This document shows positions 57,009-64,000 of a DNA stretch of 64,000 nt, in pieces. The stretch comes from Qipengyuania seohaensis (GTDB lineage: Bacteria; Pseudomonadota; Alphaproteobacteria; Sphingomonadales; Sphingomonadaceae). Each line of letters opens with the position of its first letter. The stretch's first letter is position 1. Location: the NCBI RefSeq assembly GCF_002795865.1, contig NZ_CP024920.1, positions 124,001 to 188,000 of the forward strand. The letters run 5' to 3'. The notes beneath the pieces were generated by a model. The model was not told the DNA's origin. It was given only the letters and a program-made list of their open reading frames with translations, and made no database searches. Position numbers and translations under genes: made by a program.

Positions 57009-57738
57009 AGGATTCCTTGCAGTGCTCGGCGCAGGTTTCGTTGCCGGGTGCAACAAGTTCGCCGATAGCGATGCGGGCTCCAAACTGCTCGGTGCGGCGG
57101 AGAAATGGCACAAGGGCGCGCACGAGTTCCTGACCGACAGGAACGCTCTCGCCCCCGAATTCCCGCGCAGTGCCATCTCTCCCTTTTTCCGGGGCAACGG
57201 TTCGGTCGATCCGCAAAACGGCGACTATCCTGCGCAGGCTGCAGCAGGCTTCGCAGACTGGCGGCTGCAAGTCGGCGGCTTGGTCAAGCACCCGCTTTCC
57301 CTCAGTCTCGAGAATATTCGCAAGCTGCCTCAGCGCACGCAGGTAACACGCCACGACTGCGTCGAGGGCTGGAGCGCTATCGGCGAATGGACCGGGCCGC
57401 AGCTGTCCCTGCTTCTCGACGCGGCCAAGCTGAAGCCCGAGGCCAAATTCATCGTCTTTCGCTGCGCAGACAATCTCAACGGGCAGGATTATTACGAGAG
57501 CGTCGACCTGATCGACGCTTACCACCCGCAGACAATTATCGCGCACGAGCTGAACGGCAAACCGCTTCCCATCCGCAACGGTGCTCCTCTGCGCATGCGC
57601 ATCGAACGCCAGCTTGGCTACAAACACGCCAAGTATCTCACGGCTATCGAAGCTGTGGCCAGTCTAGACGATATTGCGGGCGGAAAAGGTGGCTACTGGG
57701 AAGACCGGGCCGGTTACCAATGGTACGCAGGTATCTGA
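56998..57738 (+). CDS. Molybdopterin-dependent oxidoreductase, Tat lipoprotein-like (sulfite oxidase/MsrP fold)
   Basis: A 246-aa oxidoreductase. MKRRGFLAVLGAGFVAGCNK combines a twin-arginine motif (RRGFL) with a lipobox (VAGC, Cys18), predicting Tat export and lipid anchoring. The sulfite-oxidase-type molybdopterin domain follows: FADWRLQVGGLVKHPLSLSL, the Mo-ligating Cys121 in VTRHDCVEGWSAIGEWTGPQ, HPQTIIAHELNGKPLPIRNG and LGYKHAKYLTAIEAV. Relatives include MsrP (YedY) and plant-type sulfite oxidases. The natural substrate is unknown. It overlaps the cytochrome b gene by 11 bases. The ATG at 56998 rather than 56980 leaves the Tat motif at the very N-terminus. Confidence 0.92.
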   Translation: MKRRGFLAVLGAGFVAGCNKFADSDAGSKLLGAAEKWHKGAHEFLTDRNALAPEFPRSAISPFFRGNGSVDPQNGDYPAQAAAGFADWRLQVGGLVKHPLSLSLENIRKLPQRTQVTRHDCVEGWSAIGEWTGPQLSLLLDAAKLKPEAKFIVFRCADNLNGQDYYESVDLIDAYHPQTIIAHELNGKPLPIRNGAPLRMRIERQLGYKHAKYLTAIEAVASLDDIAGGKGGYWEDRAGYQWYAGI

Positions 57739-58176
57739 TCAGTCAGGGTATTTGCGCGCCATACCGTCCCAGTCGTTGCGAACCAGTTGCTCGAGCACGT
57801 CCATATCTACGTCGGCTAGCTTGTTGATGTAGAGGCAGCTTTTCCCGGTCGCGTACTTGCCGAGCCTTGCAAGAAGCTCGTCTCGCCGCTTCCCGGCTTG
57901 GGGGTCGCAGTATCCGCCCATGAGGTAGAGCGAATGCTTGGCCTTGCGCGGGCTGAATCCGCTTCGCATCCAGTGAACCTCGCGCCCGCTGTCATAGGTC
58001 GTCCGGTATTCTCCGTACCCGATGATGGAAGGCCCCCACATTTGCGGAGCCTTGCCAGTGACCTTGCGAAACAAGGCATCCAGTCGCTCGGCTTCCTCTC
58101 GTTTCCGTTGCGGCTCCACCGAAGCAATGAAGTCGGCTGGATCGCGGTCGGTAAGCTGCGTCTTTGCCTCTGCCAT
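57739..58176 (-). CDS. DUF1801 domain-containing protein
   Basis: A 145-aa small cytosolic protein of the DUF1801/YdhG-like fold: [57 protein letters not shown] and a C-terminal [20 protein letters not shown]. Proteins of this family bind small ligands or iron-sulfur partners, but the role is undefined. Its stop directly abuts the stop of the molybdoenzyme gene (convergent). It has no obvious functional partner nearby. Confidence 0.88.
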   Translation of the reverse strand: MAEAKTQLTDRDPADFIASVEPQRKREEAERLDALFRKVTGKAPQMWGPSIIGYGEYRTTYDSGREVHWMRSGFSPRKAKHSLYLMGGYCDPQAGKRRDELLARLGKYATGKSCLYINKLADVDMDVLEQLVRNDWDGMARKYPD

Positions 58177-58343
58177 GTGGAGTCCATAGCATTGCTCGCG
58201 ATTTCGACCAACGCATCCGCCAATCTTGCAGACTGCGATCTACTTCCAGAAACCTGCCGCTTTCCACCGGCCTAGCGCTTCTTGATTGCCTACCGCATCA
58301 CGCTCCTGCTAGCCGCGCGGCCAAGCTAACCAAGGTGCATTCC

Positions 58344-59558
<1,215 letters not shown>

Positions 59559-59644
59559 AGAATTATCGGCCAGCTTGCTCGTAGGCGCGTAAAATTGCGC
59601 GCATAGCGGCGGTAGGGTTCGAATCTTTGCGACGAACGGTTGAC

Positions 59645-59687
59645 TTATCCACCTCCCTCCACAGCGAATTGTGTGGAAAGTGGATAA
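59645..59687. promoter_or_regulatory. Inverted repeat with two DnaA-box-like 9-mers
   Basis: Outer arms TTATCCAC (59645-59652) and GTGGATAA (59680-59687), and inner arms TCCACA (58-63) and TGTGGA (72-77), form a compound inverted repeat. Each outer arm matches the DnaA consensus TTATNCACA at eight of nine positions, on opposite strands. It lies 87 bases after the argG stop and just before the candidate RNA. No poly-T tract follows. Confidence 0.45.
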
Positions 59688-59739
59688 CTCGCCTCTTGTG
59701 CGCTTGAAGAATCACGCAATCAGGAGCAGCTTTAACTCA

Positions 59740-60280
59740 TCGGAACGGCGAAGAAAGCTTCCGGTCTGGACGATCTAACGATCTGAAAGACTTAGGAAAT
59801 TCGGAACCGGAAAGACGTAGCGGAACCTGTCCGCGCGACTTAAGAGACCCTCGTGCCGAAGGCTCACGCCGGACGCAAGGCGGGTCGATGACGAAGACGC
59901 GTAACGTTCCATTACGAGCCGGGCCAACCCGGTCAGATGCCGAAGGAGGCGTCGCGACAAGGTCTTCGGACCGGATGGCGATGCAACCGTTTGAGGCTCT
60001 GGCCACCAGCGGAAGGTCGGGCTGCGGAGCTGCCTGTTGAAGGTCGGCTGGGGAAAGTAAGCGAACGGCTTCGGCCGCGACGCGACTGGACCGGGCTGAT
60101 TGGAGGGTGGAGCCGGATGCCGGTGCGAGCGCCGGTGACAGAACCGGAAGGGAAGTCTTCGGACGGAACGGAAGGGAAAACATCGGATGCCAAGTCTGCG
60201 TCCCTTGAACTTCGGTTGAAGGAACACGGCCACGTATCGGTGAGAGTGGGGTCGGCAGCAATGCCGGCCCCATTTGCTAT
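59740..60280 (+). ncRNA. Candidate structured non-coding RNA, about 540 nt, GGA-rich
   Basis: The 941 bases between argG and the rlpA-family gene hold no credible CDS. From about 59.74 to 60.28 kb the plus strand has 26 GGA triplets against only a few TCC, far from strand symmetry. It contains several compact hairpins: CGTAA/TTACG (59900-59916), CCGGG-CCAA-CCCGG (59919-59932), CGGC-TTCG-GCCG with a UUCG tetraloop (60066-60077), CCGGTG-CGAG-CGCCGG (60120-60135), and a terminal GNRA-capped stem. Boundaries are approximate, and a TTGAAG box at about 59704 could be part of its promoter. It is not tmRNA (no tag frame or CCA) nor RNase P RNA (no conserved P4 strings). Open frames on the minus strand look like read-through of a stop-poor RNA gene. 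Confidence 0.45.
60248..60275 (+). terminator. Terminator-like hairpin ending the candidate RNA
   Basis: A 10-bp stem (60248-60257 with 60262-60271, one G-U) closed by a GCAA tetraloop, followed by ATTTGCT. It is almost the same stem as the icd terminator at 26.22 kb. The U-tract is short, so termination strength is uncertain. Confidence 0.6.
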
Positions 60281-60499
60281 GCGGCACCCTTCCCCGCCAA
60301 TCACGCAACTGCCTCCAGATGCCCCGAATCGCTCTCTGGTATGCACGCCACCTGGCACACCCCAGATGCAGTAGGAAAGCGCGACCACCTCCGTATCGAC
60401 ACGCTGAAACGTGGCCAAAACGAGGCAGTTTCCGTCCACGTTAACGACTCCGCGCGGCGCATCGCCTATATCCTCCCGAACCGAACGGGAGGTCCATTC

Positions 60500-61012
60500 A
60501 TGGCCAAACGCGCGCTACGCAGCGCACTCTTCGTTGCAGCACTGGTGCTGCCCGGCACTGCCGGTCATTCGGAAGAGCGCGAGCTTACCCCAGTATCCGA
60601 CACCCATTTCCAGGCGAGCTTCGCCGAGTACGCCCCCCTGCCCGCTGCGCCTGCGCCGGGTCCGGAGGCGGTGGATCTCGGCACCTTCGATCCCCCGATC
60701 GAGGTGGAGCCTGTCACGACTTCGCTCGGCAGCGGGGTTGCCTCCTATTACGGCCGCCGGTTCCACGGCCGCCGCACCGCCAATGGCGAGCGGTTCGACA
60801 TGAACGCCATGACAGCTGCGCACAAGACGCTGCCCTTCGGAAGCCTGGTCCAGGTCACCAACCCGCGCACGGGGGCTTCGGTCATCGTGCGCATCAACGA
60901 CCGCGGTCCCTACGCACATGGCCGCACCATCGACCTCAGCCGCGCCGCGGCCCAAGAGATCGGCATCATCCAGCGCGGTCACGGCTCGGTAGAGCTGGAG
61001 CTGGTGAAGTAG
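60500..61012 (+). CDS. RlpA-family septal ring lytic transglycosylase-like protein
   Basis: A 170-aa exported protein. The signal peptide [20 protein letters not shown] leads to a short acidic linker. The double-psi beta-barrel RlpA domain follows: [39 protein letters not shown] and [20 protein letters not shown], with the Asp/His region of the active site. It lacks a lipobox and an SPOR domain, unlike E. coli RlpA. It probably cleaves denuded peptidoglycan or binds it. GGGAGG eight bases before the ATG at 60500 fixes the start; earlier in-frame ATGs lie in the RNA-rich leader. Confidence 0.9.
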   Translation: MAKRALRSALFVAALVLPGTAGHSEERELTPVSDTHFQASFAEYAPLPAAPAPGPEAVDLGTFDPPIEVEPVTTSLGSGVASYYGRRFHGRRTANGERFDMNAMTAAHKTLPFGSLVQVTNPRTGASVIVRINDRGPYAHGRTIDLSRAAAQEIGIIQRGHGSVELELVK

Positions 61013-61041
61013 GCCCGCGCCTTCGCGCCAGCCCCTCGCCG

Positions 61042-61803
61042 CTACCACACGAACGCGCCCTTCCGGTCCTCTCCGGTGAAGAGCCACCACTCCTGCCTGC
61101 GCCCCTCGTAGGCGGATAGCTGCAGCTCCTCCAGCGCGAGAGGCTCCATCCCCAGCGCCTCCGCCTGTTCCTCGATGCTCGGCGCATCGGCAGGCCGCGC
61201 ATCGTGCATTGCCAGCACCCGCTCGACCCATGTGGCGCAGCACGCGCACATGTCCTCCTCGTCCAGCGTGTCGGATTGTGCCCCGCATTCCCTACAGAGT
61301 GGAACGGGTGGAACACAGTCCTGGGCCAATTCTTGCGGAGAGCGCGCCGCCGCCAGTTCCTCGCCCCGCTCCAGCGCCTCGATCCGGTCGTCGAGCACAT
61401 CCAGCTCGGCCGCGATTTCGGGCTTTTCCTCGAGCCGGTCGAGCCGCGCCAGGTGCGCGAGCAGCAGGCGGTCGGAATAGCGCCTGCGCCGCGCCACCTC
61501 CTCGCCGTGGTAATAGACCGCCTCCTCCACCCCGTTGATCGCGCGATCGGCGAGCGTTGCCTCTGCCGAAGCCCGCGCCGCGAGCAGCGCCGCATCCCAC
61601 GCCCGCGCAAAGCCGGAGGAGCGCCGCCGCGCCCGATAAGCCGTCTGCGCCGAGCACGAGGCCGCCCGGCACGCGAGCCGGACATTGCCGAACAGCTGGA
61701 GGCTCTTGAGAAACTCCGCCTGGAGCGAAGGCGTCAACACCGTCCGCCCCTCCCCATGCGGACCGTGGGTCGGAGCGGTTTCGATCGGGACGATGGCGTT
61801 CAT
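61042..61803 (-). CDS. HTH/terminase-small-subunit-like protein with CxxC pairs
   Basis: A 253-aa protein. The N-terminal helix-turn-helix-like part LTPSLQAEFLKSLQLFGNVR, LACRAASCSAQTAYRARRRS and FARAWDAALLAARASAEATL, then RRRRYSDRLLLAHLARLDRL, resembles small sphingomonad proteins related to phage terminase small subunits. A coiled-coil section (EIAAELDVLDDRIEALERGE) follows, then two Cys pairs (CRECGA and CACC) that could bind zinc. The 35-bp dispersed repeat lies in frame at the first Cys pair. No phage genes flank it, so a domesticated DNA-binding role is possible. Function not established. Confidence 0.75.
   Translation of the reverse strand: MNAIVPIETAPTHGPHGEGRTVLTPSLQAEFLKSLQLFGNVRLACRAASCSAQTAYRARRRSSGFARAWDAALLAARASAEATLADRAINGVEEAVYYHGEEVARRRRYSDRLLLAHLARLDRLEEKPEIAAELDVLDDRIEALERGEELAAARSPQELAQDCVPPVPLCRECGAQSDTLDEEDMCACCATWVERVLAMHDARPADAPSIEEQAEALGMEPLALEELQLSAYEGRRQEWWLFTGEDRKGAFVW
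61291..61325 (-). repeat. 35-bp dispersed repeat, copy 2 (inside the HTH-like gene)
   Basis: On the minus strand it matches 54228-54262 at 33 of 35 bases, with looser similarity extending a few bases outwards on both sides (AGAATT before, CGGGGC after). Here it is translated as part of CVPPVPLCRECG in the 61042-61803 gene. Confidence 0.85.
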
Positions 61804-62018
61804 GCGGCCCCTCCAACGCAGGCGTGTGGCGAAAGTACCGAGCCGATAGGCGAGGCAAGGCCGACCGGCCGCCCGAGCTTATGCGAGGAAGCCAAGGCGC
61901 ACGGACGTGCGCCGCCCGGCGTTTGAGGGCGCAAACAATAAACAAGATTCATGGTTCACCTCATGGATTGGAGTGAACCGGCGTAATTAAAAGGGGATTG
62001 GGAAGTAGGACAGGAACT

Positions 62019-62555
62019 TCACTTTCCATGCCCATCCTTGTCAGTCGGTCGATCACGCGTGTGATCGTCGAGGAGGGTTAGCAGATTGGTGAAGTTGATC
62101 ACTGACCAACACTCCCGTATTGTTATTGATATCAGAAAATACATCCAAAATGACGATATAAAAACAGACACGTCATCACTGATGAAGGAAAATGAAAATC
62201 CCCCAGCAGCCATGATTGCTATATAAACAACGCAACAAAATAAAATAAGAATAGAGGTCTGAAAGCCATAAACATAGTCGCTTAAAGGATTATTTTCACC
62301 AATTATTCTATCCCTAAACTCTGCGTTATTTAGTATCGTCGATGCCCGAGAGGTCCAAGCGAACGCCATGCCAGCCAAAATCGAAGCCGCTGGGAACAAC
62401 GCTTTTTGAGCAAATTCGAAGCCATTCAGCTTAAGTCCGATGGTAAGAGCCGCAGCAACGCCCAGATCGAGTAAGGTCCATCGCGAAAATAGCAGGCGGT
62501 ATCCTGTTTTGCGGCCGGATTTTGCGCTAAACCAACTCCAATATTCTTCAATCAT
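62019..62555 (-). CDS. Four-TM membrane protein of a two-gene islet
   Basis: A 178-aa protein with about four hydrophobic segments at residues 28-44, 52-68, 99-122 and 129-148 (for example TSILILFCCVVYIAIMAAGG and VFISSFWMYFLISITIRECW) and a basic N-terminus and hydrophilic C-terminal tail (LLDDHTRDRPTDKDGHGK). Base composition is clearly lower in GC than the neighbours. Its ATG overlaps the stop of the upstream gene by eight bases, so expression is coupled. I recognise no family. Size and topology are like lambda RexB and other small effector membrane proteins of phage-defence pairs; this is analogy, not homology. Confidence 0.75.
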   Translation of the reverse strand: MIEEYWSWFSAKSGRKTGYRLLFSRWTLLDLGVAAALTIGLKLNGFEFAQKALFPAASILAGMAFAWTSRASTILNNAEFRDRIIGENNPLSDYVYGFQTSILILFCCVVYIAIMAAGGFSFSFISDDVSVFISSFWMYFLISITIRECWSVINFTNLLTLLDDHTRDRPTDKDGHGK

Positions 62556-63396
62556 CCCGTGGATACCTCAGCCGGATATAAGCAGCTTTCAATGCCGCAA
62601 GCATTCGCTCTTTGATATCCTCCAGCCCAGCGGAAAATTCCAATTTCTCAAGGAGCGGTGTCCCTCTGAGATAGATGACCCTGCCCCTGCCTCGCTCGCC
62701 ATCAAGGATAGTCGCACTGGCGGTATCGCCCACAGAAGCCGCACTTCGAGCCATCTCCTCCACCACATCCTTGTTTAAATCTTCACCGCGAGTTTCGACC
62801 GTAGTTTTTTGCCCCCTGATCTGCTCGTTATACTGCTCCGCAGGTTCGTGAATCAATTTGTAGACGTCATGCGGGTTCTCAAACTCGGCGGTAAACTGAA
62901 AGCGTGTGATACGCTCCGCCTGCCGAACCTGTTCGATAAAGTTCTCAGGATCGCGGAGCTCATCGACCACCACGCGAAATCCAGACTTCGCGGGAAAATC
63001 GACACTATTCAACAACTTCTGGAGTTTAGCTGCAACCTCACTAGGTTTAGCTGTCACACCCGATTTTTTCTCAATGACACACGCCTGGGTTTCGCCGTCA
63101 AACACGCCATGCACGTACGGAGCACGCTCAGCTTCAGCCTCGTAGAAACGCTCCCGCGTTCCATCATATTGTGGACTTGTGATCGACTGCACCCTTCCGA
63201 ACTGGAAGATTATGGCTCGACCGGCAAATTTCTCGGCTGCCGCAATATGCCACTCACTACCACCACCTACTTCAGCCGTGGGATGGGCCAATATCGAATC
63301 TAGAATAACATCAGACGCTTCACGTTCTTCGGCGAACAGATCAGTTTGATCGAACGGCTCGCATCGAATACGAAAAACATGTAGCCACTTTTGCAT
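62548..63396 (-). CDS. Soluble protein of the two-gene islet, unknown family
   Basis: A 282-aa protein with no signal peptide or membrane segment, starting MQKWLHVFRIRCEPFDQTDL. It mixes beta-rich N-terminal sequence (AGRAIIFQFGRVQSITSPQY; YVHGVFDGETQACVIEKKSG) with helical C-terminal sequence (EDLNKDVVEEMARSAASVGD; EDIKERMLAALKAAYIRLRY). Codon use and GC are lower than the chromosome around it, suggesting horizontal origin. Two inverted repeats stand just upstream. With the overlapping four-TM gene it forms a sensor-plus-membrane-effector arrangement similar in size to RexA (279 aa)/RexB. No catalytic motif is visible and I do not recognise the family. Confidence 0.78.
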   Translation of the reverse strand: MQKWLHVFRIRCEPFDQTDLFAEEREASDVILDSILAHPTAEVGGGSEWHIAAAEKFAGRAIIFQFGRVQSITSPQYDGTRERFYEAEAERAPYVHGVFDGETQACVIEKKSGVTAKPSEVAAKLQKLLNSVDFPAKSGFRVVVDELRDPENFIEQVRQAERITRFQFTAEFENPHDVYKLIHEPAEQYNEQIRGQKTTVETRGEDLNKDVVEEMARSAASVGDTASATILDGERGRGRVIYLRGTPLLEKLEFSAGLEDIKERMLAALKAAYIRLRYPRDD

Positions 63397-63405
63397 ACAA
63401 CCCCC

Positions 63406-63467
63406 GTGAAGCGTAATTTCACTTCTGAACCATGTGCAACGTCTAGTCTATTGATATTCGAGAATAT
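63406..63467. promoter_or_regulatory. Two inverted repeats in the promoter region of the two-gene islet
   Basis: GTGAA-N7-TTCAC at 63406-63422 lies ten bases before the ATG at 63394-63396, and ATATTC-GA-GAATAT at 63454-63467 lies in an AT-rich block further up. On the minus strand TTGCAC with TTACGC 17 bases later could be the promoter. These are operator-like but unproven. Confidence 0.35.
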
Positions 63468-63468
63468 A

Positions 63469-63504
63469 TTAAAAATAAGGAGCGCCTTGTCGCCAAGACG
63501 CTCC
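63469..63504 (-). terminator. Rho-independent terminator of the 40-aa gene
   Basis: Stem GGAGCG/CGCTCC, one mismatch, then CTTG/CAAG with loop TCGC (63479-63504). On the minus strand it is followed by TTATTTTTAA. It lies nine bases after the stop of the 40-aa ORF. Confidence 0.82.
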
Positions 63505-63512
63505 CCGTTACA

Positions 63513-63635
63513 TCAAGACAGCCCAAAAAAACTGAGCAGCGCCAAGATCAAGCCAACGGGGATAGCAATCCCCATGCCCAATCGGAACGTCGCTCCATTA
63601 GGCTGGCTGGCTTCGATGGCGAAGGTAATCTGCAT
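63513..63635 (-). CDS. Small hydrophobic protein, 40 aa
   Basis: Reads MQITFAIEASQPNGATFRLG followed by a single membrane-spanning stretch GIAIPVGLILALLSFFGLS. A GGAGGAC Shine-Dalgarno stands five bases before the ATG, and a good terminator lies just after the stop, so the small transcript unit looks genuine. It could be a single-TM small protein, possibly a type I toxin or a holin-like peptide, but no antisense RNA was recognised. It is the gene immediately upstream of the two-gene islet on the same strand, separated by the terminator. Confidence 0.6.
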   Translation of the reverse strand: MQITFAIEASQPNGATFRLGMGIAIPVGLILALLSFFGLS

Positions 63636-63935
63636 ATGCAGTCCTCCTCAATCTAGCGCGGACCTCTTGATGAGCCGAATACCGCGCTTAAGGCCAGCTA
63701 TGGCAAACTTCCGGTTTTAGAAGCAGCCCCGAGGTGTTCGCCACACGCTTTCGGCTGCACAAGGAGGCCAAGATAAACGAGCAGAGTTTTCTCAGCAAGC
63801 TTTTGTTTATTATGACCTACTACTCCCGTTGCCGCTCCAGCATCGACTTCTGGTACTGGACAGTTGACCCTTCTGGCAACTCGGCCAAGTCCTCCGACGT
63901 GCCTCGGGCGACAATCTCACCACCACTACCCCCCC
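63636..63935. other. Gene-free stretch
   Basis: About 300 bases with no credible CDS, tRNA or hairpin with a T-tract. It mixes AT-rich (TTTTGTTTATTATGACC near 63802) and GC-rich blocks. It probably contains the promoter of the 40-aa gene and the trailer of the truncated gene at the edge. Confidence 0.4.
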
Positions 63936-64000
63936 CTACATCGCGTTGCGCGCGCAGCCCTGCACGACGGTCCGCATCTCCGCATTGTCCTCGCCGAAGG
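63936..64000 (-). CDS. C-terminal end of an unidentified gene (truncated)
   Basis: The minus strand entering the window reads FGEDNAEMRTVVQGCARNAM then TAG at 63936-63938. Only about 20 residues are visible. The composition is normal for the genome, but the family cannot be recognised. Confidence 0.4.
   Translation of the reverse strand, partial: FGEDNAEMRTVVQGCARNAM

Noticed and set aside
59600-59640. T-loop-like GGGTTCGAATC suggesting a tRNA or permuted tmRNA
   Set aside because: No acceptor stem, no CCA and no ANDN-type tag codons nearby.
60100-60150. Group II intron domain V-like hairpin inside the candidate RNA
   Set aside because: The inner stem fits loosely, but the outer helix does not pair beyond CCGG, and no maturase or intron boundaries are seen.
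59737-60308. Minus-strand frames of about 178 codons in the argG-rlpA gap
   Set aside because: Two frames are open together, both very rich in Arg/Ser/Pro with no domain; better explained by a stop-poor RNA gene on the plus strand. Conservation analysis would decide.
61953-61979. GGTTCAC/GTGAACC inverted repeat as terminator of the four-TM gene
   Set aside because: Seven-bp stem with a 13-base loop and no T-tract on the minus strand; could be an operator but support is too weak.

Overview
The window reads as an ordinary chromosomal segment of a marine-type alphaproteobacterium of the Sphingomonadales, most likely Erythrobacteraceae. Supporting signs are the CckA and CpdR cell-cycle proteins, SapC, an exact alphaproteobacterial LexA box (GTTC-N7-GTTC) in front of recA, DUF4139 and glycine-zipper envelope proteins, and uniformly GC-rich, densely packed genes. 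The placement is an inference from gene content; no 16S rRNA gene is present.

Layout. 1-6.3 kb: a truncated DEAD-box helicase, a secreted hypothetical protein, an FAD-linked oxidase, sapC overlapping a PDZ/M48-type protease gene, N-formylglutamate amidohydrolase, cpdR and tRNA-Val(GAC). 6.4-24.7 kb: a large exopolysaccharide/capsule locus with GDP-fucose synthesis (gmd, fcl), a Wzx-like flippase, three GT4 glycosyltransferases, an acetyltransferase, a polyprenyl glycosylphosphotransferase, and a minus-strand block with a Wza-like exporter, a Wzc-like tyrosine autokinase and two O-antigen ligase/polymerase-like membrane proteins. Inside this locus lie two genes that look like gene-transfer-agent head-spike genes: an 87-aa spike-base protein (Rcc01079/GhsA family) and a beta-helix spike (GhsB position). 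25-40 kb: icd, a GNAT-nitrilase fusion, a subtilase autotransporter, a KefB-type antiporter, alaS, a UDP-glucose dehydrogenase/epimerase/methyltransferase operon, a GST and recA with its SOS box. 40-51 kb: two tandem DUF4139 proteins, cckA, a DUF2062 protein, smpB, dapA, a soluble lytic transglycosylase, greB and a small secreted protein. 51-61 kb: a beta-barrel OMP, rlmN with a methyltransferase, a MOSC protein, a glycine-zipper protein, a FolM-like SDR/cytochrome b/molybdopterin oxidoreductase operon, a DUF1801 protein, argG, a 0.94-kb gene-free stretch with signs of a structured RNA, and an RlpA-family protein. 61-64 kb: an HTH/zinc-ribbon-like protein, then an AT-richer islet holding a translationally coupled soluble protein plus four-TM membrane protein (same plan as lambda RexA/RexB), a 40-aa hydrophobic ORF with its own SD and terminator, and the truncated end of one more gene.

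How the parts work together. The polysaccharide locus supplies activated fucose, lipid-linked repeat assembly, flipping, polymerisation and export. UDP-glucose dehydrogenase and the epimerase near 37 kb can supply uronic acids. In Rhodobacter the head-spike proteins bind the cell's own capsule, so spike genes within a capsule locus form a natural receptor/receptor-binding pair. CckA and CpdR belong to one phosphorelay that in Caulobacter also influences GTA production.

Most interesting items: the head-spike pair in the capsule locus, the candidate approximately 540-nt GGA-rich RNA after argG, the Rex-like islet at 62-63.4 kb, and the 35-bp dispersed repeat found at 54.2 and 61.3 kb.
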